Source: Muribaculaceae bacterium
GTDB taxonomy: Bacteria; Bacteroidota; Bacteroidia; Bacteroidales; Muribaculaceae
Assembly: GCA_009775225.1 (NCBI GenBank)
Contig: VSPE01000024.1
Coordinates: 1-36,529, forward strand
DNA: 36,529 nucleotides
Direction of reading: 5' to 3'
Part shown: positions 15,762 through 24,581 of the stretch, one piece after another
Layout of the letters: every line of letters starts with the position of its first letter
Position numbering within the stretch: the stretch's first letter is position 1
Notes under the pieces: model-generated
What the model was told of the DNA's origin: nothing
The model's input: only the letters and a program-made list of their open reading frames with translations
Database searches by the model: none
Position numbers and translations under genes: made by a program

Positions 15762-18700
15762 ATGCAAATCTCAAAAAGGATACTGGGAGTTGCCGTCCTG
15801 GCAGCCACCATCTCGGCAGGTGCCGCCTCCACCGACCCCGCATGCGTGGTCGAGAGCTGGAGCAACGCCTCCACCCTGCCAAAGATTATCGACATCAACT
15901 TCACCGACAGCCGATGGCCGGCTTCATGGCAAGGGCAAAGCGGCAAAGACTGCCCGTCGTACAGCGACGGCGGTTATGTCAACGCCGTTATCGACGTTCA
16001 GGCGAACCCCGACGGCGATGTCGACTATCCCGTGCTCTTCCACAACTGCACTTTCGCAAACAAAGGCTGCAAAAACAAAATGGTCTACACCACAGCAGCC
16101 TTCAGCCGTATTTACCACCTTATGGAAAAGGCAACCGGCAACTCTCCGTCCAACATGAACGACTGGACTGTGGCCGGACACACCTCGTATCTCGAAGACA
16201 ATATCGCTACCGGCCCCAACGGAAAACCGCTGGCAGGCCCCGATGCCTACGGCGAAGCCGGCTTCGTGCAGATGTGCCGCGACGCCGCTCAGACTATCGA
16301 CGGCAAACAGACTTCGATGCACGGCTGGATGGAAATAGACCACGTGCCTTATATCGAACGCATCCAGTGGTCGTGGTCGTCGACATCATGGGGTCGAGGC
16401 ATCAAATGCGACTATAAAATAGGCAACGGCGAATGGAAACCTCTCGTATGGATGGGCTCCGAACGCCAAAAGCAAGGCTGGACTATATTCAGCGACCAGG
16501 GATACTTCATGGAGAATATAATCGACGCTCACGATGTTTCGCTGCGCTGGCGCGTATGGGACGGCGAAGACTTCGACAATCCCGTGCAGGGCGACGGCAA
16601 CGGAGGCACCCCTTTCACTCAGAGCATCGACCCTATGGCTGAGCGGCAGGCTCCGCGAGTTCATAAAATCCAAATCTTCGGCAATCCTCTCACCGCAGCC
16701 GACGCAGCCTTTGCCCGCGCCAACCCCGAGGGCGAAGTAGGCAAGCTTTCCGACCTCGGCGATTTTGGAGGCGGCAACACCGTGGCGACACCCGACGCTG
16801 AGGCAACGTCTGTAGTCTATACCGTAGGAAGCGGCGCCACTGCCGATTTCAGCTCCATTCAGGATGCTATCGATGCCGTAGAGGCCGGACAACGCGGTAT
16901 TATCTACATAGCGCCGGGCATATATGAAGAAAATGTCTATGCCGGCCGAAAGGGCGAAGCCGATAAATTCATAAGCCTCATAGGCGAAGACCCCGCAACC
17001 ACTATCCTCACATCGGCTGTCAGCCGCGGAGGCAACAGCGACAAGACATACCTCGACTGCGCCGCACTCAACGTGTTCTGCCAGCGCTTCTATGCCGAAG
17101 GTATCACAATACGCAACACCTCGGGCAACGTAGGACAGGCAGAAGCCCTCTACACCGCCGGCGACGCGCACATATTCCGAAACTGCGTCATCGAGGGCTA
17201 CCAGGATACATTCAAAGCCAACGTAGGCGCACGCGGATACTTCACCGACTGCGTAATTACCGGCGCCACCGACTTCATTTACGACGGCGGCCTCGAGTGG
17301 TTCGACAACTGCGAGATACGCTCGGTGGCCGGCGGCTACATCACCGCTCCCGCCGAGAGTGGCATGCCTATGGTCAAAGGTCTGTACCCCGCTCTCAGCG
17401 CCGACGTCTTCTATCCCGGTCTCTTCTTCGACAAGTGCCGCATCACCGCAGCCGACGGCGTGGCTACATCGAGCGTCACTCTCGGACGTCCCTGGAAAGA
17501 AACCTGCGGCGCCATGTTCATGAACTCGGCTCTCGGCTCTCACATCTCACCCGCCGGCTGGAGCGCATGGAACGGCACAGAGAATAAAGCCTCCCTCTAC
17601 GAATACCGTAATACCGATGCCGAAGGAAAGCCCGTCGACACTTCCCGCCGCGCTTCCTTCAGCCGTCAGGCCTCGGACGCGGAAGTGGAAGAATACTTCA
17701 GCGCCGCCACTCTTTTCGGACTCTTAAGCAAAGTGCCCTTCGATTTCAACGCCATTCTCGACAGCGCTGCAGCCCCCACAGACATCAGCGTTAGCGCCGA
17801 CCTTATAAGCTGGGAAGCCGACGACAACGCCGCAGCATACATCCTCTACAAAAACGGCGACTTCGACGCAATTCTTACCACGCCCTCCTTCGAACCCGAA
17901 GCGGGAGCCACATACACAATCCGCACCATTTCGCGCTTCGGCGTCACCTCCGGCTCTGTAGAGGCGCGCGAGAGCACTCGCATGCTCGCCTTCCCCACAG
18001 CTGAAGGCTTCGGCAAATACACCACAGGCGGACGCGGCGGTAAAGTAGTGACAGTGACATCGCTTGCCGACGACGGCAGCGAGGGCACCCTGCGCTGGGC
18101 ATTCGAGCAGCATAAAGGCTCGCCCGTAACTATAGTATTCGCCGTATCGGGCGACATCACTCTCACCCGCGAACTTCGAGTAAACCGCGCCGACTGGACT
18201 CTTGCCGGACAGACCGCCCCCGGAGAAGGCATCGTTATAACTCACAACAAAGTAAACCTCGGTGGCAGCCAGAACTTCATCGTACGCAACGTGCGCTTCC
18301 GCATAGGCCAGAAGGGAACCGACGGCAATGTACTCATGGACAACGCATGCGGCGCCGAAAACTGCTCCAACTACATCTTCGACCACTGCACATTCGGCTG
18401 GTCGGTAGAAGAGAATATGAACACCGCCGACAGCCACTTCCTCACCGTTCAATACTCCATAGTGCACGAAGGCCTCTACAACGGCGGCCACAGCAAAGGC
18501 GCACGCGGCTACGGTTGCCAGTGGGGCGGCTCACCGGCCACATACCACCACAACCTTCTTGCTCACAACCAGTCGCGCTCTCCGCGCTTCAACGGTGCTC
18601 GAGGCGAAGACTATGTAGTATTCATGGAATATGCCAACAACGTCAACTACAACTACGGTTCGAACGGCGCATGCTACGGCGGCGAAAACACCGCAGCGGT

Positions 18701-19637
18701 AAATTCTTACAACGGACTCAACTCGGCTCACGAGTGCAACTTCATGAACAACTACTATCGTCCCGGCACACATTCCAACAAGGGTAAGGTTGTATTCGTA
18801 AATTCAAGCTACGCTCGCGAAGGCGCCACTTCTTGGGCTCCTGCCAAATGGTATGTCAACGGAAACTATGCACACGGCCTGGCAAACATAAGCGCAGACA
18901 ACTGGCTCGGCATGACTGCCGAGAAGTACAGCCTCGACGAAATCCGCTCCGACGAGCGCATAGTACCCGCCAATCCCTACTATCGCCTCGGTGCCCCGAC
19001 ATACCGCCCCGAGCTTTATATGCTGCGCGACATCGAAGACGCCACAGCGGCATACAACACCGTACTCGACAAGGCCGGAACTGTAAACCGCGACAAAGTT
19101 GAGCAGCGTATCGTAAACGACGCTCGCACCGGCACATCGACTTTCGGCGGCAAACTCGGCTCCAAATCCGGCATAATCGACAATGAAAACGATGCGGAAG
19201 GCTTCTTCGCATACGCCGAAGCCAAAGCCGACACCGACACCGACAGCGACGGAATGCCCGATATATGGGAACGCAGCGCCGGACTCAACCCCGAAGTACC
19301 CGACAACAATCTTCTGAACACCGAAGGTTACACTGCCCTGGAAGTATATCTCAACAGTCTGATGGGAGAAACCATGTCGACAGACTTCACCGGAGGCATC
19401 GAGGCGGTTGAGGCTGTAAGCGCATCCATGACATACGACCGCGCAAGCCGCACACTCACGGTAAGCGACAAAGCCATAGGCGCCACCGTAAGCGTATACT
19501 CTACCGGCGGCACTCTGCTTATGAGACGCACACTCACCTCTGCGACTCTCTCGCTGGCAGGTCTCACACCACAGCTTGTGCTCATCGACCTCCACGGCGA
19601 GGCTGTTGCGCCACGCCTGCTCAAAGCTACGCTCTAA
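15762..19637 (+). CDS. Secreted pectin methylesterase (CE8) - pectate lyase (PL1) fusion
   Basis: This 1291-residue exported enzyme starts with a Sec signal (about 1-22). Residues 23-345 are a Trp-rich module I do not recognise. Residues 350-660 are a CE8 pectinesterase with GYQDTF (479-484), DFIYDGG (504-510, nucleophile Asp504) and LGRPWKE (574-580); all catalytic positions are present. Residues 670-740 look like an Fn3-type linker. Residues 747-1145 are a PL1 (PL1_2-like) pectate lyase with YTTGGRGGKVV, DHCTFGWSVEEN and SPRFNGARGE. A Ca2+-binding thrombospondin-3-like segment (DTDTDSDGMPDIWE, 1157-1170) follows, then a C-terminal beta domain (about 1220-1291) resembling a divergent type IX sorting domain. 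The first enzyme makes the de-esterified pectin that the second cleaves. No SusC/SusD pair is adjacent. Confidence 0.9.
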   Translation: MQISKRILGVAVLAATISAGAASTDPACVVESWSNASTLPKIIDINFTDSRWPASWQGQSGKDCPSYSDGGYVNAVIDVQANPDGDVDYPVLFHNCTFANKGCKNKMVYTTAAFSRIYHLMEKATGNSPSNMNDWTVAGHTSYLEDNIATGPNGKPLAGPDAYGEAGFVQMCRDAAQTIDGKQTSMHGWMEIDHVPYIERIQWSWSSTSWGRGIKCDYKIGNGEWKPLVWMGSERQKQGWTIFSDQGYFMENIIDAHDVSLRWRVWDGEDFDNPVQGDGNGGTPFTQSIDPMAERQAPRVHKIQIFGNPLTAADAAFARANPEGEVGKLSDLGDFGGGNTVATPDAEATSVVYTVGSGATADFSSIQDAIDAVEAGQRGIIYIAPGIYEENVYAGRKGEADKFISLIGEDPATTILTSAVSRGGNSDKTYLDCAALNVFCQRFYAEGITIRNTSGNVGQAEALYTAGDAHIFRNCVIEGYQDTFKANVGARGYFTDCVITGATDFIYDGGLEWFDNCEIRSVAGGYITAPAESGMPMVKGLYPALSADVFYPGLFFDKCRITAADGVATSSVTLGRPWKETCGAMFMNSALGSHISPAGWSAWNGTENKASLYEYRNTDAEGKPVDTSRRASFSRQASDAEVEEYFSAATLFGLLSKVPFDFNAILDSAAAPTDISVSADLISWEADDNAAAYILYKNGDFDAILTTPSFEPEAGATYTIRTISRFGVTSGSVEARESTRMLAFPTAEGFGKYTTGGRGGKVVTVTSLADDGSEGTLRWAFEQHKGSPVTIVFAVSGDITLTRELRVNRADWTLAGQTAPGEGIVITHNKVNLGGSQNFIVRNVRFRIGQKGTDGNVLMDNACGAENCSNYIFDHCTFGWSVEENMNTADSHFLTVQYSIVHEGLYNGGHSKGARGYGCQWGGSPATYHHNLLAHNQSRSPRFNGARGEDYVVFMEYANNVNYNYGSNGACYGGENTAAVNSYNGLNSAHECNFMNNYYRPGTHSNKGKVVFVNSSYAREGATSWAPAKWYVNGNYAHGLANISADNWLGMTAEKYSLDEIRSDERIVPANPYYRLGAPTYRPELYMLRDIEDATAAYNTVLDKAGTVNRDKVEQRIVNDARTGTSTFGGKLGSKSGIIDNENDAEGFFAYAEAKADTDTDSDGMPDIWERSAGLNPEVPDNNLLNTEGYTALEVYLNSLMGETMSTDFTGGIEAVEAVSASMTYDRASRTLTVSDKAIGATVSVYSTGGTLLMRRTLTSATLSLAGLTPQLVLIDLHGEAVAPRLLKATL

Positions 19638-19640
19638 CAA

Positions 19641-19667
19641 AAAATCCCGGTTGGTAACCGGGATTTT
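19641..19667. terminator. Terminator after the pectinase gene (likely bidirectional)
   Basis: A perfect 12-bp inverted repeat (19641-19652 with 19656-19667) closes a 3-base loop. The A-run on one side and T-run on the other are part of the stem ends, so either strand gives a GC-rich hairpin followed by U residues. It begins four bases after the pectinase stop. Confidence 0.88.
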
Positions 19668-19698
19668 GAACAAGATTAAGATTACGCTCCATTTCTAC

Positions 19699-19728
19699 CA
19701 GCGACACGGGCCACAGCTCGTGTCGCTG
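19699..19728 (-). terminator. Hairpin downstream of the membrane glycosyltransferase-like gene
   Basis: A perfect 10-bp inverted repeat (19699-19708 with 19719-19728) has a 10-base loop. It lies 24 bases past the stop of the leftward gene and ahead of the bidirectional terminator. The T-run after the stem on the minus strand is poor, so it may work together with the 19641-19667 hairpin, which gives a good T-run in this direction. Confidence 0.65.
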
Positions 19729-19751
19729 CCTTTATAAGTGGGCAAGTAAGA

Positions 19752-21362
19752 TTACCTCGTCCTGAACACCGCATGTACGTCGTCAACGCTTATACACTCG
19801 TAGCCACGGGCAAAAAGATAATCCTCAAGCGGACTTCGGTATTCGGGACGGAGAGTTCCCACTATAAAGTTGTAGCCCTCGGCCACACAACGGTCGTAAA
19901 GCGGCCTGTCTTCCTCAAAGACATAGAAACCGAAGAGTTGACGGCTCAGCGAAAGCTCCTCATCGACAAAATAGGCGTAGGCAAGATTGCTGTCATCGAT
20001 AATCTTCACTCTACTCTCAGGAAAATATTTATCTTTGATTTCGAGAGGATATGGCTGAAAATCGGCCTTACTGAACTCCTCTATCTTCACCCCTGCCATA
20101 CGCGACGCAACCAAAGCACCGTCGTATGTGTGTACAGCATGCCACCCGCGCATCTGACGCAGCGCACAGAAAGCGATGCCAGCCAAAAGAACCAATGCCA
20201 ATGGCCTTATTATATGCCGCAGACGCATATAGTCGGTCGCACACACCACAGGCAAGACCGGCAGCACGAGCACACGAACCAGAAAGGAGTCGCTGCCCAC
20301 GAGTGGCAACATAGCAACGACAAGTACTATCACATTCTCAAAAGGCATATTGACCTTAGAGCCACTCATGGCCGCTCTATAGGCCCCGTAGAAACACAGA
20401 AAGAAAAACACCGGGTGCATGGCTCCGAATATATAGAAATATTCGCTCAAGCTGTGCAGGGACGAAACGACAAATGCCATAGCCAGCGCCGACATAATCC
20501 ATATAGCAGGCTTCCAGCGCTTTGCTTTTACTATGAAATAGGTGCATACAAGGGCGGAAACTCCAATAGACCACCCGGCGACAACTTCGAGGGTGGTATG
20601 ATATAAGCGCCCGTATAAACGAAAAAAAGCCGACTTTCCAACATGTCCATTGACAATATTGTCGAGTATACACACATCGGTATAAGCGCCAACAGAGCCG
20701 TAGATAAGGCTGAGCACCGCAGCCACAACAATGAGTCCGAGCACAGTGCCGCACAAAAGTTGTGCCACACAAGCGCGCACTCGCCTTCGGCATATCCACA
20801 CCACAAGGCCGGAAACAAAAGGCAAGCCGGCAAGGAGCGTCACACGCGACAGGCACATCAGCGCAAAAGAAAAAGCAAGAAACAGCACCGCCGTCATCGT
20901 CGGACGATGATAATAGCGAATGGCAGCAAGCAGGCAGAGCATGATAAACGGATAACTGCCCACATCCCAGCCGTATATATTCATACTCCAAAACTTTGAG
21001 GCAGTGAGGAGTGTCGCGAAAAGCACCGATGCCACCCGGCAGTCGCGCGTGCGACGGTAAAAATACACGACGCCAAGACCTATGGCCGCAATCTGCATCA
21101 GCACCTGAAGCATACGCATCGACAGCACATTATTGCCGAACAGCAACGACCAAAGATGTCCGATATAGAACGACAGCGGCGCCACCGGCGACTCTTTGTA
21201 ATGCAGTACCGAAAGATACTGATAACACTCGTCGATAGCGAATACTGTACCATAGGGCTGCATGGCTATGCACAGCGCCACCGAGCCGACTATAAACAGG
21301 ACGTTGATAACAGTATTGACTACGGAATTGCAGCGCAATGCAGGTGGTAATATTTTGGTCAT
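19752..21362 (-). CDS. Polytopic membrane protein, GT-C glycosyltransferase-like
   Basis: This 536-residue protein has about ten to twelve hydrophobic segments over its first 400 residues and a soluble C-terminal part of about 130 residues. An acidic pair, Asp44-Glu45 (FAIDECYQY), lies in the first extra-membrane loop after helix 1. That arrangement is the hallmark of GT-C enzymes (PMT/ArnT-like), which use lipid-linked sugars. I do not recognise a specific family, so donor and acceptor are unknown. The gene stands alone, facing away from the ATP-grasp gene and converging on the pectinase gene. Confidence 0.72.
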   Translation of the reverse strand: MTKILPPALRCNSVVNTVINVLFIVGSVALCIAMQPYGTVFAIDECYQYLSVLHYKESPVAPLSFYIGHLWSLLFGNNVLSMRMLQVLMQIAAIGLGVVYFYRRTRDCRVASVLFATLLTASKFWSMNIYGWDVGSYPFIMLCLLAAIRYYHRPTMTAVLFLAFSFALMCLSRVTLLAGLPFVSGLVVWICRRRVRACVAQLLCGTVLGLIVVAAVLSLIYGSVGAYTDVCILDNIVNGHVGKSAFFRLYGRLYHTTLEVVAGWSIGVSALVCTYFIVKAKRWKPAIWIMSALAMAFVVSSLHSLSEYFYIFGAMHPVFFFLCFYGAYRAAMSGSKVNMPFENVIVLVVAMLPLVGSDSFLVRVLVLPVLPVVCATDYMRLRHIIRPLALVLLAGIAFCALRQMRGWHAVHTYDGALVASRMAGVKIEEFSKADFQPYPLEIKDKYFPESRVKIIDDSNLAYAYFVDEELSLSRQLFGFYVFEEDRPLYDRCVAEGYNFIVGTLRPEYRSPLEDYLFARGYECISVDDVHAVFRTR

Positions 21363-21381
21363 CTATAATGGTTTTAAAGTG

Positions 21382-21410
21382 CAAAATTACACAAATAATC
21401 ACTAATTTTG
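21382..21410. promoter_or_regulatory. Divergent -7 boxes between the GT-C-like and ATP-grasp genes
   Basis: TAATTTTG occurs on the minus strand (21382-21389), 20 bases before the GT-C-like start, and again on the plus strand (21403-21410), nine bases before the ATP-grasp ATG. Both match the -7 consensus. Neither has a convincing -33 TTTG at the right distance, so these are weaker predictions. The plus-strand transcript would have almost no leader. Confidence 0.5.
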
Positions 21411-21419
21411 CCTCCTGTA

Positions 21420-22553
21420 ATGACACTCCTTCACTACTTTTTCCCCGAAAACGACCTTGCTCTCGCACGCGACATAGCACGGTACACGGCACCTCCGGCT
21501 GCCGTGAGGCTCAGGCGTGCAGGCTCCACATTACCCTTTTTCTATGGAAACGAAGGCGCAATGGTGCTCTCCGAAGGGGTAGATGCCCGTTGGCTCGGAC
21601 GGCTGCGCAATACTCTCGACATATCCTGCCGGCCCTATGACCACCGCCCAGAAGGCAAGACGCCCGCCCCCTGGGGCTGGTCGAAAGCAGTGCGGCAGAC
21701 CTTTGTCGACATTGGCTTCGGCGCCGACGCTCTGCCCGACGACGGGGCCCTCGACGAAATACGACGCCTGTCGCACCGCCGCTCCTCCGCAATAATCGCC
21801 GGGGAGCTTGATGACGCGCTCGATTTCACGATAGCGCCTGCCGCGCGCGAGCTTACCACGCTCGAAGAAATTATGCACTTCATAGCGGCTAACCCCGACG
21901 GAACCGTGCTGAAACTTCCGTGGTCGTCGTCGGGAAGAGGTCTTGTGGCAACCGACCCAGCTACTGCCGCGAGCCAGACATCGATGTTCGAGGGTATGCT
22001 TCGCAGGCAAGGCTCCGTAATGGCAGAGCCACGGATGAAAAAGCTGCTCGACTTCGCCATGCTGTTCACAATCGACGAGAGCGGCAAATGCAGTTTCGAC
22101 GGCTACTCCGTTTTCAACAACGTGCAGTTCGGCTCATACGCCGGCAATATCCTGGAACCACAGGCGGCCCTGCGACAGCGCGTTTCGGCCCTGTGCGGCG
22201 ACAACAGCCTCAGTAAGCTTGAAACAGTGTTGCCTGGCATCATTGAAAAGCTTGTGGGGAAAGTATACCGCGGCCCTCTCGGCATCGACATGATGGCAGT
22301 AGACAGCCCGAGCTACGCCCTTGCGCCTGCGGTAGAGCTAAATCTGCGCATGACAATGGGCCACCTCTGCCGCATATTCTACGCGCGCTACGCCGCAGAG
22401 GGCGCACACGGCACATTCAAAGTGCTGCCGGCACCGGCAGAAAAGCCGGCGGGCTTCTTCGATGCGCATGCCCACAACGGGCACCTCCTGAGCGGCTCGA
22501 TAGATTTGGCACAGCCCGGAAGCGCGTTTTCTTTTATTGTAGAACTTGCTTAG
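21420..22553 (+). CDS. Uncharacterised ATP-grasp-fold protein
   Basis: This 377-residue cytosolic protein starts MTLLHYFFPENDLALA. ATP-grasp marks are visible: a Lys plus small-residue loop LKLPWSSSGRGL (164-175), the hinge-like VMAEPRM (200-206), GPLGIDMM (285-292), and AVELNLRMTMGH (304-315), whose Glu306 and Asn308 would bind Mg2+ and whose Arg310 would contact phosphate. Such enzymes join a carboxylate to an amine or thiol through an acyl phosphate, but the substrate cannot be told. I chose the ATG at 21420; a TTG four codons earlier falls inside the -7 box. Its stop overlaps that of fbp on the other strand. The N-terminal half has no recognised domain. Confidence 0.78.
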   Translation: MTLLHYFFPENDLALARDIARYTAPPAAVRLRRAGSTLPFFYGNEGAMVLSEGVDARWLGRLRNTLDISCRPYDHRPEGKTPAPWGWSKAVRQTFVDIGFGADALPDDGALDEIRRLSHRRSSAIIAGELDDALDFTIAPAARELTTLEEIMHFIAANPDGTVLKLPWSSSGRGLVATDPATAASQTSMFEGMLRRQGSVMAEPRMKKLLDFAMLFTIDESGKCSFDGYSVFNNVQFGSYAGNILEPQAALRQRVSALCGDNSLSKLETVLPGIIEKLVGKVYRGPLGIDMMAVDSPSYALAPAVELNLRMTMGHLCRIFYARYAAEGAHGTFKVLPAPAEKPAGFFDAHAHNGHLLSGSIDLAQPGSAFSFIVELA

Positions 22554-24559
22554 CGCTCTTTTACGAGTCCGTGGCGGTAGGCGAAGAGCAGCTCTTTCAG
22601 CTCATCAATCTGCCCTTGCAGCTCGCAGCCCTTGTCGGTGTCGCGGACTCGCATGCGGTGGCTCGACAGCTCCACAATCTCAGTGGTGGAAACAATGTCA
22701 GTACCGTTGCGGATAGCTTCCTCCGCCGAAGTAAAAGGCTCGTGCTTCACCAGCTGAAAGCCACGGGAGTGGAATACAAGCGTGTAGCCGGCAATGCCTG
22801 TGGTGGCATGGTAAGCCTTGGCGAAGCCGCCGTCTATCACCATAAGCTTGCCTCCGGCACGGATAGGCGTCTCGCCTTTGGAGAGCTTCACAGGCACGTG
22901 ACCGTTGATTATATGCCGGTGGGGCCCTGCCACGCCGAACTCATCCAAAATCATATCACATACTTCCGGACGGTTACGCATGTCGTAATAGTGACCCTTC
23001 TCTTCGTGGAAAGTAGTCTTGTCTGTAAGGAAGTATCGCTCGAAAGTAGCCATTTTCGATTTGTCGAACAGCGGCGAGTCGGGGCCGCACCACAGATACC
23101 AGTAAAAGTCGGTGGCATAGCTGCGGTCGTCGTCAGATGTATCGTAGTTGAAGGCGGCGCGCATCATAGCCTCGGTCTTCTCCATGAGTGCGCGCCCCTT
23201 GTACGGGCGCCCCTGTATATCCACCTGCCTGAACGAGCCGTCGATATTCATAGGCAGCGACGCATGGAAGAGAAGATTGGAATTATATATTCCGTACATG
23301 GAGCCATGGCTTAGCAACAGCTTCACATGGCGTGCAAGCTTGTCGCTCACACGGAACGAATGGCGGAGCTTGCACACAAGGTCGGCTTCTTCGGGGCTGA
23401 GGCGATACGGGTCGGCCGGGTCTACGGTCGGGAAGTTTATCGATGTCATCACATACTCGCGGCCGTCGAGCATGAGCACTCCGCGATTGTAGTCCACATG
23501 TTGCAGCAGCAATCTGTCGTCCATGCGCCACTCTGGATGTCGGCGTATAAGCTCAGCCTCCAGCTTGAACTGCAGCACGGCAATCGCCTTGTGCATACGC
23601 GCTATCAGGCGCCTGTTCTTGTCGCTGATGTCGGTGGTGTCGTCATCCACCTTAGGCTCGAAGCCTTCGCACTCGTCATCGCCGTACACCTCCATAGCAA
23701 AGGTGGCGAGCGGCAGCAGATTTATGCCGTAGCCGTCTTCGAGCGTGGCAAGGTTGGCATAGCGCAGCGATATGCGCAGCACATTCGCTATCGAGGCCAT
23801 ATTTCCGGCGGCCGCTCCCATCCACAGAGCGTCGTGGTTGCCCCACTGGAAGTCGAACTTATCGTAAGCCGCCAGCGTATCCATAATTATATGCGCGCCG
23901 GAACCTCGGTCGTACACGTCGCCGAGAATATGCAGCTGGTCGATGCTAAGGCGCTGTATTACATTGCACATGGCCACAATAAAGGCGTCGGCCTGCCCCG
24001 TCGAGATAATAGTCTCGATAATACGGATGAAATAAGCCTGCTTGTTTTCCACCGATGGAGACTCGTGCAGCAGCTCCTCGATTATATAGGCAAATGCCGG
24101 GGGGAGCGCCTTGCGCACCTTGGAGCGCGTATACTTCGACGATACCGACTGAAGCACCTTCACAAGGCGGTAAAGCGTAATATTATAGAAATCAGAGAGG
24201 TTCACCGAGCTGTCTTCGGTGATATATTCGAGTTTCTTCTCGGGATAATAAATCAGGGTGCAGAGCTCGCGTATATCCGACGACGCGAGCGATGTTCCGA
24301 ATATCTCGGTAACCTTACGCTTGATATTGCCCGATGCGTTACGGAGTATGTGTATGAATGCCTCATGTTCGCCGTGCAGGTCGGCGACAAAGTGCTCGGT
24401 ACCTTTGGGCAAGTTCATAATGGCCTCAAGATTGATAATCTCGGTAGAGGCCGCACTGATATTGGGGAACGAATTGGAGAGCAATTCGAGCACCCTGCGG
24501 TCGGCATCGGCTTTCTCGGGGGTAATATCCGGCCGAGACGGAAGCTTCATACTTGTCAT
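22550..24559 (-). CDS. fbp: Class III fructose-1,6-bisphosphatase
   Basis: This 669-residue enzyme of gluconeogenesis hydrolyses fructose-1,6-bisphosphate to fructose-6-phosphate. It belongs to the metallophosphatase-type class III, seen by ADLHG (59-63), LGDVYDRG (212-219) and GNHD (240-243), with more metal-binding histidines later. Length matches the Firmicutes/Bacteroidetes family (about 640-670 residues), which is unrelated to class I. A second ATG lies three codons in (24550), and either could be used. It is the last gene of the prmA operon, 22 bases after the beta-barrel gene. Its stop codon overlaps that of the convergent ATP-grasp gene, leaving no room for a terminator between them. 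Confidence 0.94.
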   Translation of the reverse strand: MTSMKLPSRPDITPEKADADRRVLELLSNSFPNISAASTEIINLEAIMNLPKGTEHFVADLHGEHEAFIHILRNASGNIKRKVTEIFGTSLASSDIRELCTLIYYPEKKLEYITEDSSVNLSDFYNITLYRLVKVLQSVSSKYTRSKVRKALPPAFAYIIEELLHESPSVENKQAYFIRIIETIISTGQADAFIVAMCNVIQRLSIDQLHILGDVYDRGSGAHIIMDTLAAYDKFDFQWGNHDALWMGAAAGNMASIANVLRISLRYANLATLEDGYGINLLPLATFAMEVYGDDECEGFEPKVDDDTTDISDKNRRLIARMHKAIAVLQFKLEAELIRRHPEWRMDDRLLLQHVDYNRGVLMLDGREYVMTSINFPTVDPADPYRLSPEEADLVCKLRHSFRVSDKLARHVKLLLSHGSMYGIYNSNLLFHASLPMNIDGSFRQVDIQGRPYKGRALMEKTEAMMRAAFNYDTSDDDRSYATDFYWYLWCGPDSPLFDKSKMATFERYFLTDKTTFHEEKGHYYDMRNRPEVCDMILDEFGVAGPHRHIINGHVPVKLSKGETPIRAGGKLMVIDGGFAKAYHATTGIAGYTLVFHSRGFQLVKHEPFTSAEEAIRNGTDIVSTTEIVELSSHRMRVRDTDKGCELQGQIDELKELLFAYRHGLVKER

Positions 24560-24581
24560 ACGATAAATTTATAATACTCCT

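Noticed and set aside
16386..17543. 385-codon frame antisense to the pectinase gene
   Set aside because: It is caused by codon bias of the pectinase gene; the translated product is Val/Ala/Gly-rich without motifs.
14360..19637. A full polysaccharide utilisation locus
   Set aside because: There is no SusC/SusD pair, hybrid two-component sensor or ECF sigma/anti-sigma gene nearby; only one pectinase and one phosphatase are present.
23327..24574. 415-codon frame antisense to fbp
   Set aside because: It is a shadow of the FBPase gene, without motifs or a promoter.
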